A DNA stretch of 64,000 bases from Oxyruncus cristatus (GCA_013399855.1 VXAY01005021.1:222267-286266); one strand, 5' to 3'. Shown: positions 51,501 through 63,830, numbered from the stretch's first letter. A program made the numbers and translations. The notes: a model not told the origin generated them from the letters alone.

Positions 51501-52836
51501 AATTTACAAAATTGGATTGGACAAAACACTAGAGAACATGTTACAGTAGAGGGAGTCATCATGCATACACAGTGCAGATGCACTCCTGAATGACCCAACT
51601 TGCCCATTTGCATCTCTAATTTTTATGATACAATCTCCATTCCACACTGCAATTATTACAGAAAGAAATTAATTTCTTGGTTTCAAGGAAGTTCGGAGAG
51701 GAATAGAGGGGTGAAGAGAAGAAATCAAATTTTGCAGACCCATGATTCCAAAAATAATTCAGAAAAGAAAAATCTTGTAGAAGAAGAGGGTAAAAAGTTA
51801 TAGAAGATAATTGACATTCAACATGCTGTTAAAAGTTTGCATTGCTGGCACAGTGACAACAAAGTCACTCCTTGTTTCTATTGTATTCAAATGGTTTTGT
51901 TCTCTTCCACTATTCTTTGCCATTTGTTTTTATATTTACTGTTCCGTATACCAATTAAGAATTCTTAGCAGGTCTTCCAAGCAGTAGAAATTTAAATTAG
52001 ATTGCAAAAAGAACCTCAAAAGCAGAATGAGATTTTAAATGGATCATTGAAACTAACTGCAAAATTCTTTTATCAGAAGGGGGGAAGGTAATACTTCTTA
52101 AGAGTGCCTTAAAATTAATCCAAAATGAGTATCACTTATTTTCAGCATGTCAGACTTGGCAGGTCTCCTCTGAGGTTAATGTGAAAGTAAAAATATTTTA
52201 AGCTTTTATTTGCCAAACTGGAATACCACGAACTGAAAACTTTAGGGAACCAAGGTGGTATCAACAGTACCAGACACACAATATGCATGGTGCCCTAAAG
52301 TATATTTTATTGAGGGAACTGAACTGGCACACAAGTTGCTCAGGGTATGAGTTGCTGCTTCTCCTTTTGGTACATGGAATAGTGAAAAAGGTATCTGGCT
52401 GCACATTACTTGAAGGGAACTGCAGTCCTGTCATATAGTTACTCTGCATTGTACAAGCCAGCAAAATAGGCAGCCCAGCCTTTTGCCTACACCACCCTAC
52501 TCCCATCTTTGCCTCCTGCACCATGCTGGCACGATGGTCATATCTTTACCAGAAACACAGCTGATTTTGCACATTTAAAATTGTTATTTTTGCTAAACTG
52601 CAGTGTCTGCTGTTTGGGGGGCAGTAGCCTTGTCTGCACCAATATTTTTTCTTGAGTCTCTGAGGATTGACAAGGCTGGTCTAACCCCATCAGTACCAGG
52701 GATTCAGGGGGCACAGCTGCAGATGGAGCTCCCTAGCTGTACATATGCCAGTGATAGTTTCATCTCCATCCTCGTTCCCAAAGCTTTAAAAAAGAGCTGT
52801 GCCACACCCATTACCAGTGTTTAACAGCCTGTAAAT
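48578..52836. other. Unique AT-rich non-coding sequence
   Basis: No gene, RNA or further mobile element was recognised. 'gaggtgcctaaataaca' near 50925-50941 is a possible short relic of an old palindromic repeat. An A14 run lies at about 50712-50725. Confidence 0.5.
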
Positions 52837-52870
52837 AAAAAAAAAAAAAANGGGGGGGGGGGGCGGGGGA
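52837..52870. repeat. Poly(A)-N-poly(G) junction
   Basis: Fourteen A (52837-52850) are followed by one ambiguous base (N at 52851), twelve G, a C and five G. Sequencing through adjacent homopolymers is error-prone, so the true lengths are uncertain and sequence may be missing here. Confidence 0.85.
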
Positions 52871-53149
52871 GAACAAGAAAAAAAATAACAAACACCCACA
52901 TCAAAATTCCCTGAAGGAAGAAGGTGTGTCCCCTCCTATGAAAGGCCCCAATTTGAGAGCATCTCTACTGTCAGTGTTGCACCACTTCCCACACACTGTC
53001 AGAAGTCTCTAGTACTCTGTGCCGTTATTTTCTGACACCAGGTGATCTCAAATCCCTTCTTTTTTCTAAGTAATTTTCCATTCCTCAAAAGTATGAAGTA
53101 GAGTTTGCTAAAGGTGATCCACCCAAAACCAGGTGATTCCTGTGCAATC

Positions 53150-53650
53150 TTTTGGCTGGTTCCCTGGGCCCAGACAAGGGACTGACCTCACAGGAACACA
53201 ACTCTCCTCCAGGTTTACAGGTTGACAACTCATAGGGACACCAAGACACCACTGTGAAAGCAAAGCCTACTGGAAATCCCCCCAAAAATGCACAGCCACA
53301 TGCCTGAACAGCCACCACGTCAAGGTGCACTCTGCGCAGATGCTGCCAGGTGAGGCAGTGGCTGGGGAGGGGAGGGCAATCCACTTGAGGACTGAGGTGC
53401 AGAGGCCTGAGAAGAAGAGGTGCCAGGTTTGAGCAAGGCTGGGGTAAAGCAGCTGTGGGGTGGCAGGCAAGAGGAGCCCTGGACGGGAAAGGAAGCACAG
53501 GCTCGCAGGGTTGGCAGACCTGGTGTCTGAAAGGAGCCCCTCCTGCAGGCAAAACAGAAACCTGAGGAACTCTCCTCGGGGAGAAGGTGGTAGTTCTGAC
53601 GAGCTAGTACCAAAGTTGGTCACACAAGCACTGGACCCTAGGATTAAAAC
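53150..53650. other. Local GC-rich segment with overlapping open frames
   Basis: This half-kilobase is distinctly more GC-rich than the surrounding AT-rich sequence. It is open on the minus strand over 53085-53552, 53267-53623 and 53320-53613, and on the plus strand over 53460-53789. None of the translations is recognised; they are rich in Pro, Ser, Cys and Ala, as GC-rich random sequence would be. Three overlapping frames on one strand argue for base composition rather than coding. A lowly conserved exon or an old repeat remain possible. Confidence 0.3.
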
Positions 53651-53989
53651 TGAACTTGGGTATGGGTACTCGGATACATCCTTGCTGAGAAAACTACATT
53701 CCTTATTTTATTTCTTTTCAGCTCTTGAGTGGCTGACAGTACTACTTCTGCAGAGATTGCTACTCATACAAAACACAGCAGCTTGCTGAGATGGATTTAT
53801 AAAGTAGCTCCCCATCGCAGCAGCACTGCAGTAGAACAGACCTGAAAGTCACCTGTACGAACACCAAAACTACAACACTCATAGCAACAAAAACTTCTGG
53901 GTCAACAAACAAAAGTTTGTGAAAAGAAAGAAGTTTCTTTCACATGTCAGTTCTTTGGATTTTGAGCAATTTTGAGAAGCTATAGCAAA

Positions 53990-54720
53990 GTGCAGTGTAG
54001 TGGGGAACCAGAAGATGTTACTTAAACAGTCCAAAGGCTTTGAATAGTGTTCACAAAGGGCTACTAAGGAAAGCCAGTTGCCAGGAGGAGAAGAGTGGGT
54101 AACACCCTGCCAGTCATGGATGCAAATCCAGTTAGGGGATAGCACACAGGGGCAGAGCAGGAATAATTGCTCGGTTCTCTTCACAGTATTTAAGTAGTGG
54201 GGTGCCTCTAGGATCAATACAAACAGCAGCATTGTTTAATGTACTTATCAAGGTCCTACTAGAAAGGCTGGATACATAAGAGCAGTGAGCAAGACAAGGC
54301 TGGTGAGGCATCTTGATAACCCTTGACAACACTAAGTAACTGAGTAATGTATTGGCAGAGGGAACGCGGTGTAGATGAGTGCAGAGTAATGCACCTTGGA
54401 AGGCATGATTTAAACTACTCATGTAGACAGATGGGTTCTGAATTAATTGTAACCTTTCAAAAAAAAGATTGAAGCATCAGTGTGGACAGCTTAATGAAAA
54501 TGCCTTCTCAGTGTGCTGCAGTGGTCAAACCCAGAAAATAAGCTGTAATTAAAAAAATGGATGACAGAAAATATTGTAATATGATCATATAAAAAACATA
54601 GAGAGAAAATTTCAGTTATTCAGCCTTGGAGGAATGCAGAAGAGAAACCTCTCTACAGAATAAACCAAATGACCTTGTAGAGGTCAGTCCTGCCAAGTGT
54701 TGGTTATCTCCTGAGTTACT
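53990..54720 (+). mobile_element. Ancient CR1-like LINE, decayed reverse-transcriptase region
   Basis: Blocks occur in the order of old CR1 coding sequence. First comes 'ccaaaggctttgaatagtgt', then 'ggggtgcctctaggatcaat', corresponding to the QGSVLGP-type turn of the reverse transcriptase. After these come 'gtgcagagtaatgcaccttg' and 'attgaagcatcagtgtggac'. The 3' part contains 'tctcagtgtgctgcagtggt', 'ttattcagccttggaggaat' and 'gtagaggtcagtcctgccaa'. Stops and indels break the frame throughout. It belongs to the old amniote CR1 group rather than the younger avian copies. Confidence 0.75.
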
Positions 54721-56679
54721 GACTGCAGTGCATCCTCAGCACCTTAACGGAGCAGATTGATGACTTTTAAAGAAAGAGTATTAGGAAAGTTTGTACAATG
54801 AAGGACAGACCAGACATAGCATGTGGCATGCTTATGTACCTTGTTCAATAAAAAGGAAACATGTCAAAGGACATGGTTTATCAATGCAGCCTGTAACTAA
54901 TCCGTAGAAAATTGGTCATAAACTGTTACTATGGTAAATAGCTTTGTTTACCACCAAAACCAAGGAGACTTAAACATACACTAAAAAAAAAGAAGCACAG
55001 TCTTTCAGCTCATGTAAATAGAGTCAGTCCATTAACTGTTGTAATCTGTTGAACTGATTATGCAAGCCACGGAGGTACTATTTCATCAGTTGTACAGAAA
55101 ATAAAAATGACAAGAGCCTTCAATTTCCAATGTTCGAAAGTCAGCAGGGTTAAGATAGAAATCCCTCAGATTTATGTCTCCATCAGTGATGATGTAACTG
55201 GCAAGTTGCTTTATATTAAGAGGTTTGTCCTCTCAGTTGTACGGCCACAAGAGACTCTTTCCCCGGGTATAGTGTTGAATGCTTGATCCATCATGAGTTC
55301 TTCAAAAGACATTAGTGCTGGCATTGCTACTTAGGCAGATACTGAACTTAGTGTACCAGCAGCTTTTTCTGTGCTATGAATACTTATCTTCAGGCAAAAT
55401 ACGTTTGACTGAATTTCAGATATCCTTTTAGCTATTTGTTCTTTCTGAAATCAAGTTCTCTTGTGCTGTGCTAAAAAAAAAAAAATAGAGCAAGGGATTG
55501 CTAGCCATGCAATACATGAGCAGCAATGAACCTTATATTACAGTTAAAAATAGCATTTATCAGATCTACATACTGAGTTTAAGTCAGTATTAGTCACAGA
55601 GCAGTTTGTTTTATTCTGCAAGAACATAATATAATATTCAATACCATATAATGTTCAAGACCGTAATAATAATATTCTTGAGCCTGGAGAATTGATACTT
55701 GAAAGACAATGAATGAAGTGTTCATAAAACATTGCAAACTGGTAGGAGGTTTGTCCTTAAATGTGAAGACTTCTAGAAAATATGTAAATGGGAAAAAAGA
55801 GCAGTGGGTATTTCTCAAGCTCTTGGAGGATTAAAAGTTATATATACATGTTTATTAGTAGTACTAATCCTCTTCCTACTCTGGCATGGGAATGGTTGAG
55901 GGTATTGGAATAGCAGACAACCTCGTAAGGTAGAAAGATAGGTCAGCCTTCACCCTTGGAGGAAATATTTTACTAAAGACAACTTCAGATGGTTGTAATA
56001 GCCCTACCACGTATTTGTGTCATTGCTGAAAAACTTCCATACCAGAGAAAACTATAGGATATGTGTTTTATTGTGTATGGGCATCATAATTGGATTTAAC
56101 ATTTTCTGTATGAATGGAAATTGGTTATTGGGGTGTCAGAGTCTGGAGGGAAGAGGCAGTGGATGTGGTTATGCAAAGAAGTTGTCGAAGAACATAACTT
56201 CACTGTGACTGATAATATGTTGCTGGACTACTACCATTCACCCTGTGAGAGATTTGGTGGGGGTTGTTGCATGTAGCTGCAGGAAATGGGCTGTTTGGAA
56301 GGAAAATCGCGGTGATCTTCCTGGACAGGAGCTATGAGGATTGAAAGTTTGCAGGGATAATTCATCCTAGAGCAGAAAGAAAGCAAGAGCCTCCAAAGAG
56401 TCTTGCAGAGGTAATTGGTAAGAACAGTGGGAGTGGAATATTTAGGACACGGGGAAGGAAGAGAAGAGAAGGGAGAATTTTGCCCTGTTGCTTGGGTGGG
56501 ACTGAGTGCAAGGTTATTGGAAGGGTTACCTTCTGTGTGAGATTAAAAGTGCCAGGGCAGACCTTGCCAACTCCGAAGTCAGTGATGATAATGACTATTT
56601 TTACTGACATTGAGGTGACCAGAGTCCCGTTCATGATTTGAACTATGAGCAGAAAACTAGGATAGCTGTAATATGTTTT
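54721..56679. other. Unique non-coding sequence
   Basis: No gene was recognised. An A13 run lies near 55473-55485. Confidence 0.5.
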
Positions 56680-56687
56680 TGACGTCA
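56680..56687. promoter_or_regulatory. Perfect CRE octamer TGACGTCA
   Basis: The palindrome TGACGTCA is the full-length binding site of CREB/ATF bZIP dimers. Its central CpG makes chance retention less likely in AT-rich, CpG-depleted DNA. No promoter is apparent nearby. Confidence 0.4.
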
Positions 56688-56762
56688 AATATCTGTGGCC
56701 ATAGTAGTGATTCTAAGGAATGAACTCAAAAAGATCTCTGCTACGCATTTTCTAGGAAAAAG

Positions 56763-56812
56763 GTATCAGTTTTTCCCATTTTATAAAAAGAGAGACTGAG
56801 GTCTCTGTAGGA
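56763..56812 (-). repeat. Possible MIR-like relic
   Basis: The sequence 'tttttcccattttataaaaa' followed by 'gagagactgaggtctctgta' resembles the reverse MIR phrases 'atccccattttacagatgag' and 'gaaactgaggctcagaga'. It is short and the assignment is moderate at best. Confidence 0.45.
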
Positions 56813-58120
56813 CTTTCAGAAGGGGAAAGGAATTTTGGTGCTTAAGTCTGATTTTGATTACTCTGCTGGAATTGGGGGAGGGGGAGAACAAGTACCTTGG
56901 CTGCTGGCCTTCTGATGAGACCACTACACAGGCTGTTAAAGGACTTGTTTTCCTTTCTGATTACAAAACACCATTTAAATCCATCAGTTTCTACTTTAAA
57001 AGGAAAAGAGTGCAAGCTCAATTCTAGAGTAATTAGGTAATGTTGGTATTATGCTCTGAAGCTGTAAAGTGCTAATTTATGTAAAAGGCAAGTAATAGTA
57101 TTATTACTGCCTGAGTATGATATCATCAGACTGATGCGTAAGAACAGCAAAGTGAGAAAAATTGCATACATTTGTTGTGCCTCCCTGAAAACAACTGAAA
57201 CCAAAAATAAGCAATTGAAAAAAAACAGTGTAGTTTGCAACACTCACAAAGATATGTCTGATAAGAAAACAGGATTCATATTTCCAAATAAGGGGCCACA
57301 AAACTTGAGTTTTAACCAGTTTTAGGAAATATAAACTATTTTGAATATTTACATTTACTTTGGTTACATTTCATTATTTTTAAGGGGTTTGACTGACTTA
57401 CTGTACATATTTCAGACCAAAACATAAAACTTGCTGAAGTCGAGCCTGTTGTTTCCAAATCCTATGGCCCATGAAACGGCTACTTACACAAATGGAAACA
57501 ACACTTGCTGGTGCCAACCAAAATTAAAGGCTGAGGGAAAACAGGAAGTAATCCACATAGAAAGTGTGTAACTAATCTTGAGAGGGATAACAGCAAGGCT
57601 CCTCTGCAGCAAGCATTCAGGAAGGGAGAAGCACAGATAGGCATCTTCTACACTGAGAATGGCCTGTCTGAGCGAGATTAACCCTTGCCACAGAAAACAA
57701 AGATAAACCTATCTGTGTTTCAAGGAACACACAATGTGAAGTGCTGGATTGAGACACAGTTTGAAATATAAAACCTCAAAATACAGTTTTGCAGTAAAAA
57801 GGTTCTTCAAAGAAAAGCAGTGAAAAACCACTGAAAAGACAGGTCAGATTGGAATGATTCCCAGATTCTTCATACTTTTAAAAAATAAACCACTGGAGAA
57901 AATGTATGCAAAGTAAGTTGCCTAAAAAGCCAAACAAGATGAGAAGGTTTATTGCTTACAAATTCTCCTGAACCCACAGCATATTTCTAAAGGCCTGGAA
58001 TGGATGGTGCTGCCAGTGCCACACAGTACACACATTATAATTATTTAATTTAGGAGAAGAACATAATCAAATCAAAGGAGAAAATGTAACTGAAACTGCA
58101 ACCGTCTGCTGACAATGTGT
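56813..58120. other. Unique non-coding sequence
   Basis: No gene was recognised. At 57690-57730, 'aaacaaagataaacctatct' contains GATA-type and SOX-like words, which are common and not decisive. Confidence 0.45.
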
Positions 58121-58134
58121 GACACGTGACCAAT
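58121..58134. promoter_or_regulatory. CACGTG E-box next to CCAAT
   Basis: The sequence gacacgtgaccaat has a perfect CACGTG at 58123-58128 in the GACACGTGAC context favoured by USF/MITF/TFE-type bHLH-zip factors. CCAAT follows at 58130-58134. The spacing is promoter-like, but no transcription start is evident. Confidence 0.35.
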
Positions 58135-58501
58135 ACCACAGCTAGCTTGTAACCCTTTATCATCATGAGGAGGATTAAACTACTTCCCTATTTATTTAAA
58201 TACAAATTCAAAGTGGCAAAGACGCCGGAGAAGCCTTAATGATTATATGGAACAACTACTTTCCTACACACTACCATAACTTTTTTGCACATACTTGTTT
58301 GCTCTACAATGAATGTTTGTAGAGTCCCGTGAAAGTCAGTATTTCTCATGTGATTTAGAGAAGTTCTGTTACATATGATATCACTAAGTCCAATGTTTAG
58401 CACATCCAAAGTATGTGCTTACCCATATCTAAATCGATGTTCAGCATTGCAACAGAACATTTCTCTTATACAAACATTATGTTAATTTTACTAACATTTT
58501 T

Positions 58502-58509
58502 TGACGTCA
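58502..58509. promoter_or_regulatory. Perfect CRE octamer TGACGTCA
   Basis: This is the second full CRE palindrome, about 1.8 kb from the first (56680-56687). It lies in AT-rich sequence directly after a T-run. Confidence 0.4.
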
Positions 58510-61500
58510 GAAATATTGAAATTGCAAAGAGAAAATGTGGACTTAATCAATGCAATAATATAACTACATTTTAGATTGGACATTATTAAATTCCAGGCCA
58601 GACACACAGATCAGTGTTTTAAGTGGACTGCTGTACTGTAAAGATGTGACCACCTCAAAATCCAGTCCCCAGTATGGACTGTTGTTGGATTTAAGTTGTG
58701 TCAATTTGATCAGTTAGTTGGTGGTTTGAGAAGTTAGGATTTTGTCAACCTTACTCATATGGAGAAGTATCTTACTTCCTCCACAGTCTCACCAACTTAG
58801 AATATTTGTATGCAGATACAAGAGTAGGGTATGAAATGATCTGCCTAAAAAATGTGATGTTAATCATGTGTGTAAATGTATTGGGGCCTGTATTTGTAAT
58901 CATAAATCTTTCTGGGGTTTTTTTGGAGCATTCCAATTCATTCTAATAATAAGTTTCACTTATTTGGCGGACTTCAAATAAATTACTTGTCAACTACAGT
59001 TCAATTAATTACAGAATGTATGCAATGAACACTTCAGACGTACTCATCCAAGTCTAATACATACTTAGAAGTATGTACACTGCCTTCTAACAATTTTTAA
59101 TTAAATAAAACATTTCATTCTATCTAAATTTTTTTTTAAAGTCTTTGGTTGACCCAATCCAGCAGCACCACTACTTGGCTTGGTCTCCAAAGAAAATAAC
59201 TATTTGTTCATACAGCCTAGCTGGTGACTGCTGTCCACCTCTGTGCTCTATTTGAACCTTGTGTCATTCAGTTTACTACAGAAGCTACGATGGCTTTGTC
59301 AAAGGCACCCAAATGTTTCCTTTTGTTATTTCTGATTCCCACTGATACCCAAAGGTAAAGAGTAGCGAACTCCATGTTGGAGTTCTGTGTGAGAAAGAGC
59401 AAAAGGAATTATGCTTGATTAATTATTTGCTTATGAGTATGTTTATTTTTGTACATTTACATCCTCTTCAGGAAATAATGTTCCTAATAAATTTTCCCAT
59501 TTTTGCAGAGTTACTTTTTCAAAGAAGATGTCTTGCATTGAAATTACACTTAAGGAATAATCTCAGTTGTGATCACACAAGTTTGAAGGACTGCACTGGG
59601 AGGGTTTGTAAGGGTAAAACAAAGGAGTTTGTCATGCTTCCAAAGACAGTCTCACACAAAGAAGATGATGCAGATGAAGGGTGCAAAGCCATATTCATTA
59701 CTGCTGAAATAAAATACGCTGGCATGTTACTATCTTGAGCCATCTAAACAAACACGAAAAAATGTGGGTGGGAAGAGAGTAGCACAATTTGCATAGCCTG
59801 TGTTCCTTAATTTTGGCCAGCAATTTGATATGTACATCTTTGGTTCCTGTCATACCAACAAGAGATTCAAGCACATGAAGCCTTCTAGCATATCCCCTAA
59901 TGCTTCAAGGAAGTTCCTTGCTCTAACTCTTTGCTTTTCAGAACAATTTATTACTAAAAAAATATACCTGTAACCGCCACTCTCAGCATAGTAACCGCTT
60001 CCAATCAGCACAGAGATGGTTTATCCTGTGAAATTTGGCAAATAAAAAATTAGTCATGTGCACACTAATGGAGACACATTCTGTGTCTCTCTCTGTGTCT
60101 CTCTAACTTTCCCACACCAGCCAGCTCTTAGGAACAAAATACAGATTTGCTGTGACATCGCTCCAGTAACTCCTTGTAACAAAGGCCACCTCTGAAAGAA
60201 AACCCCAGTGGGTCATCTCTTCCACACTTAGGCTGCCTATCCATATGTTAGGTGCACTACCTCACTGAACAGTGGCCTCCCCCAGGAGAGCATATTGTTG
60301 CAATAAGAGGGCAGATGCTCAACTCTGGAGAATGCCTGGCTGGTGTCTGGACAGAGGGGAGCTGTGATGGCTTTAGGAAGCTTTAATCTGGTATTGAACT
60401 AAGTGAACTGAGTTAATTCTACGTTTTCTGCCATAGTCTGGATTTTGGTGCTGTTTAAACAAACACACCAAGGTAATTCCTTCCCACCTGGATACTCAGA
60501 GGATTACATAACCAGATCCATGGCTAATCTTGTGTCCAATCTTTCCCCTCAATCACGTAAGAATAATAGGTCTCCCAGTAAAACATGTCAAAAAATGGAA
60601 CTCCCTTTTAGTCAAAACCCCAATGGCAAAAAAACACCAAAAAAACTGTCCTTCTCACAAAGGGAACTCCAGAAACAAGGAAAAAAAAAATGGCATAAAC
60701 AGATTTTTCTGCTTCCTGGGTGTCCATCTACACATCTACACATGTCATTGCTTTCCTCAGGGTGGACAGTGAAACTGGGGCAACCACCCAGCAAAGAGCT
60801 GGGGACCTCCTGTACCAAAGTTCCCTCTTCCCTCCCAGCTGCCAAGTGCCTCTGGGAAGGGTGGGATTGAAGCAAGCTGAGAAGAGGTCAAAAACAAGAA
60901 CAGCCAGAAAATCATGGCTGGTCTTCCCAGTAGCAGAGCATAATCATTTTTCCGGAAAGGGCATTTCTTCCAGGATATCATTCTAATATAAAATTTCCTA
61001 TCAGATAACCCTAGCAGATGTCCTGACCTGGGTTTTCCTGACTGTTTTGTGTCAGCATGGGAGGGAACACACAGAAACTCACCTCCATGATCATCTGGGA
61101 CAGACAAGTCACAGAGTTAGGGATCATATTTTCAGAGTTGCAAAAAATGACTTGGAGATCCAAGTCCACCCGTGGAATTGGTTGCCCTGTGTATCTTCTT
61201 ACAGTGATATGCCCCCAGTATTCAGCCAGTTTAAACATTTATGGTAAATACCTGAAAAAACACCATCTGAGATTCTCCTTTTTGATTTTCCTTCTTTTCA
61301 CCACACTCTACAGACATTCCCGTCTGGAAGGAATGAACAGGGACGCATCTGCAAGCCAGCCTCAGTGCCTGTCTGACCTTCCAATCCAAAATGTTAACAC
61401 TCAACCCAGGATCCTTCTTTCCCTTTCTTTTCCATTGTTGTGTTTGATATTTCTCAGTGATTCTTCCTCGATGGGCACATAAGTCATATTCTGCTTTCAA

Positions 61501-62600
61501 CTCTACACAGATTCTGCACTTGAGAAGCAACTCTGTGCATCCTGCTGCTTTCATTCCCACCCCTGGCCATCTCTGGCTTTCTCCTGATATGCAGTGCCCT
61601 GATTTCTTGCTGTTTGATTGAGGAACCAACGTACGTATGCAGAATACTTTGAGAAATATAAGTGAAAAGATTTCTTTAAATAACCCTGGCTTAGATCAGG
61701 AGAGGCAAACAAATGAGATTTGGAGTTTCCTGTGAGATTGGTGGTGATGGGTTCATGCTTTGTCCTGCATTCCCTTAGCTGCCTGTCACAAGTCCTCCAG
61801 CCGTTTCCTGGAAAGCAACCAACTGATTGTGTTCCCACTTTGCTAAGGCCATAAACAATGACAGACTTGGCTCATCTGGCACCACTCTGACGAGCCTTAT
61901 CTGGACCCCATTGCAACCCCGATGAAGAAAACACCGTCCTGCCTAATTCTCTCTATGTGGGCTGTAAATACCTGAAGATATGCTTAGTATGAGTGAGGTA
62001 TCATGGAGGCTGTGACTTCCCTACTATTGCTTCTGGCAGTCTCACGCCAATTGTCCATAACTCACTTTGGCAAGCTGGCAGCTTCCAGCATCTGAAAGCT
62101 GAAAATAGGAAAGGGCATTTGCAGGTCGGTGATACGATGTGTGCTTGGCTTTAAAAAGAATTGCAAACTTAAGGCAGTGGAGAGCAAAAAGGCATACCAG
62201 TATCACCATGGATATGTGACATTAAACAAACCACTTGTCATGATACACAGCTGACTACTTGCCAAGTGGAACAGGATCTTCTTATTATTCATTGTTTTGC
62301 CCTGCAAAACCTGTACACCAATGAGGAAGAGAAAACTCCAGAAAGGTACTGTCACTTTTCTGATCATTCCTGGCCATACTGGAGGTCCTCATTCAGTCAC
62401 AACTTTCAGATGTCCACCTACTCATATGCATTTGAAGACCAAAAGGTGAAATCATGGTGGGCACCCTGCTTGATCGCAGCGGGATGGGAAGCTGCAAGGA
62501 TGAGGTAACTTCCTTGAGGTAACTCTGACACTTTTAAAGCTTCCTGTCTTCCCAGCGCTGTTTCCATGCCTGTTGTACCTCATAGCTGGGGTATCAGCTA
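58510..62600. other. Non-coding sequence with a cluster of chance-like open frames
   Basis: No gene was recognised. Between 60445 and 61838 several 95-141-residue frames overlap on both strands. The longest on the plus strand are 60445-60870 and 61057-61482. None shows a known motif or shared splice structure. GC content rises towards the right, which lengthens random frames. Confidence 0.4.
60071..60104. repeat. 12-bp tandem repeat with an adjacent hairpin
   Basis: ctgtgtctctct is repeated twice exactly at 60081-60092 and 60093-60104. gagacaca at 60071-60078 is the exact reverse complement of tgtgtctc at 60082-60089. This is a small simple-repeat structure. Confidence 0.8.
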
Positions 62601-63199
62601 GGTATTTTCCTGGTGTCCCATGCGTGCCCAACCACTACCACCTGCCCACATGGCTTTGCTAAAGATTGCACCAGCCTCACGGGGAATCACTCATCCATTA
62701 TATCTCACTGCATCCAGGAACTCAGCTCCATGCAAAGGAGAGATGAGGTGGAACTTACCCTCCTTTTGGTTTCATTTTTATACTTCACCGCAGCCAAGGA
62801 CCTAGCCTTCCCAAAAGGGGGCAGGACATGCCACATGGACTGCAACTTGAAGCATCCCTTTTGCCCTCACCTGTGCCTCCCCAGGGAGGCCCTCCAGCAC
62901 CACTGCATCCTTGCAAAGCACTTGGAAGAGCAGAAACCTCATGTCAGCCTACATGATGGCTGCTTTGACCTCTAATTCACAATTCCTGGTGCTGGGGGGA
63001 ATGCCCTACCTACCACTGTCCCCTCGGTGTGCCCACAGACAGCTGAAAGCAGGAAAACAGAGGGGAAGCAGAAAGCCAGGAGAAGGCACTATGGAAAAGG
63101 GGCCCAGCATCCAGCACTTCCCTGTGGCATGCCTCCCCCGGCCCCTCAGTTCGTCCCTGCTACTTCAGCATGGCTGCCCTTCAGAGGGGAGCTGGTGGA
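62601..63199. other. Transition zone upstream of the CpG island
   Basis: Composition moves from AT-rich to GC-rich. Plus-strand frames at 62613-62975 and 62911-63606 overlap in different phases. Neither resembles a known protein, and the second runs into the CpG island, where stops are rare. No exon is claimed. Confidence 0.4.
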
Positions 63200-63532
63200 C
63201 CTGGAGCAAGAGGCAGGAGCGCCGGTGGGGTAGCGGGTGTCTTGGATACGCATGGCCCCGCCGGGGCTCTGTAGGAAGGCAGGGCATTGCCGGGCAGGGG
63301 GAGCGACAGCGGATGTGCCCAGCCAGGGCGACTGCCCGTGCAAAGCGTGTGCCCACGGGCACTCCTCGTGTTGTGTTCGTCTTTGCCATTGCAAGGAAAA
63401 CAACCGTAAATAACGGTAATAAACCCCACCACACCGGCCAAGAGTGGGCAGGCACTCGCCCTGCACAGCCCAGGGGGCTGTGGGGCAAAAACAAGGGGTG
63501 GAAGGACGTGGGAGTAGGAAGCGTGCCCGCAC

Positions 63533-63547
63533 CCCCACACACACACC
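63533..63547 (+). repeat. Short (CA)n tract
   Basis: ccccacacacacacacct is a short dinucleotide tract within the CpG island. It is low complexity only. Confidence 0.7.
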
Positions 63548-63791
63548 TCCCGCATGCGGCGCCCGTGTCTGTGGAAAAAGGTGGATTTCGGATCTGGCCT
63601 CCGTGAGACCGGCTGGCCCCAAGGACGCCCACGCGGGTTCTGTAGCCTCACGCCGGCGGTTCTGGGCACCTGCACCGCAGGCGCCGGAGGGATGGGCCTC
63701 GCCCCGCCCGAGCAGCGCCGCCGGAGCACTCAGCCCCACGCGTGTCCGCGCCCGCCGCGCTGCAGCGACGCGAGCGGACGGGGCGCCGGCG

Positions 63792-63830
63792 ATGCCGGGA
63801 CGCGGAGCCGGACGGGGCCGCGGGCGGAGG
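63792..63830 (+). CDS. Possible first coding exon, product unknown (partial)
   Basis: An ATG at 63792 has G at -3 (ccggcgATGc) and opens 13 codons, MPGRGAGRGRGRR. They end at an AGG|GTGAGC junction whose intron side, starting at 63831, matches the vertebrate splice-donor consensus. Its position inside a CpG island is where a first exon would be expected. The peptide is low-complexity Gly/Arg, which any GC-rich sequence might give, and no family is recognised. The next exon would lie outside the window. A non-coding first exon or a different start is equally possible. Confidence 0.18.

Noticed and set aside
53085..53623. 155- and 118-residue minus-strand frames as genes
   Set aside because: Three phases are open at once in GC-rich sequence, which indicates composition rather than coding. 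They are kept only as a GC-rich segment.
62862..62875. Minus-strand splice-donor match (acaggtgaggg when reversed)
   Set aside because: A single consensus donor occurs by chance often. No matching acceptor, frame or first exon could be paired with it.
62911..63739. Long frames on both strands (up to 231 residues)
   Set aside because: They lie in or next to the CpG island, where stop codons are rare. Frames overlap in several phases and on both strands, and no protein motif is recognised.
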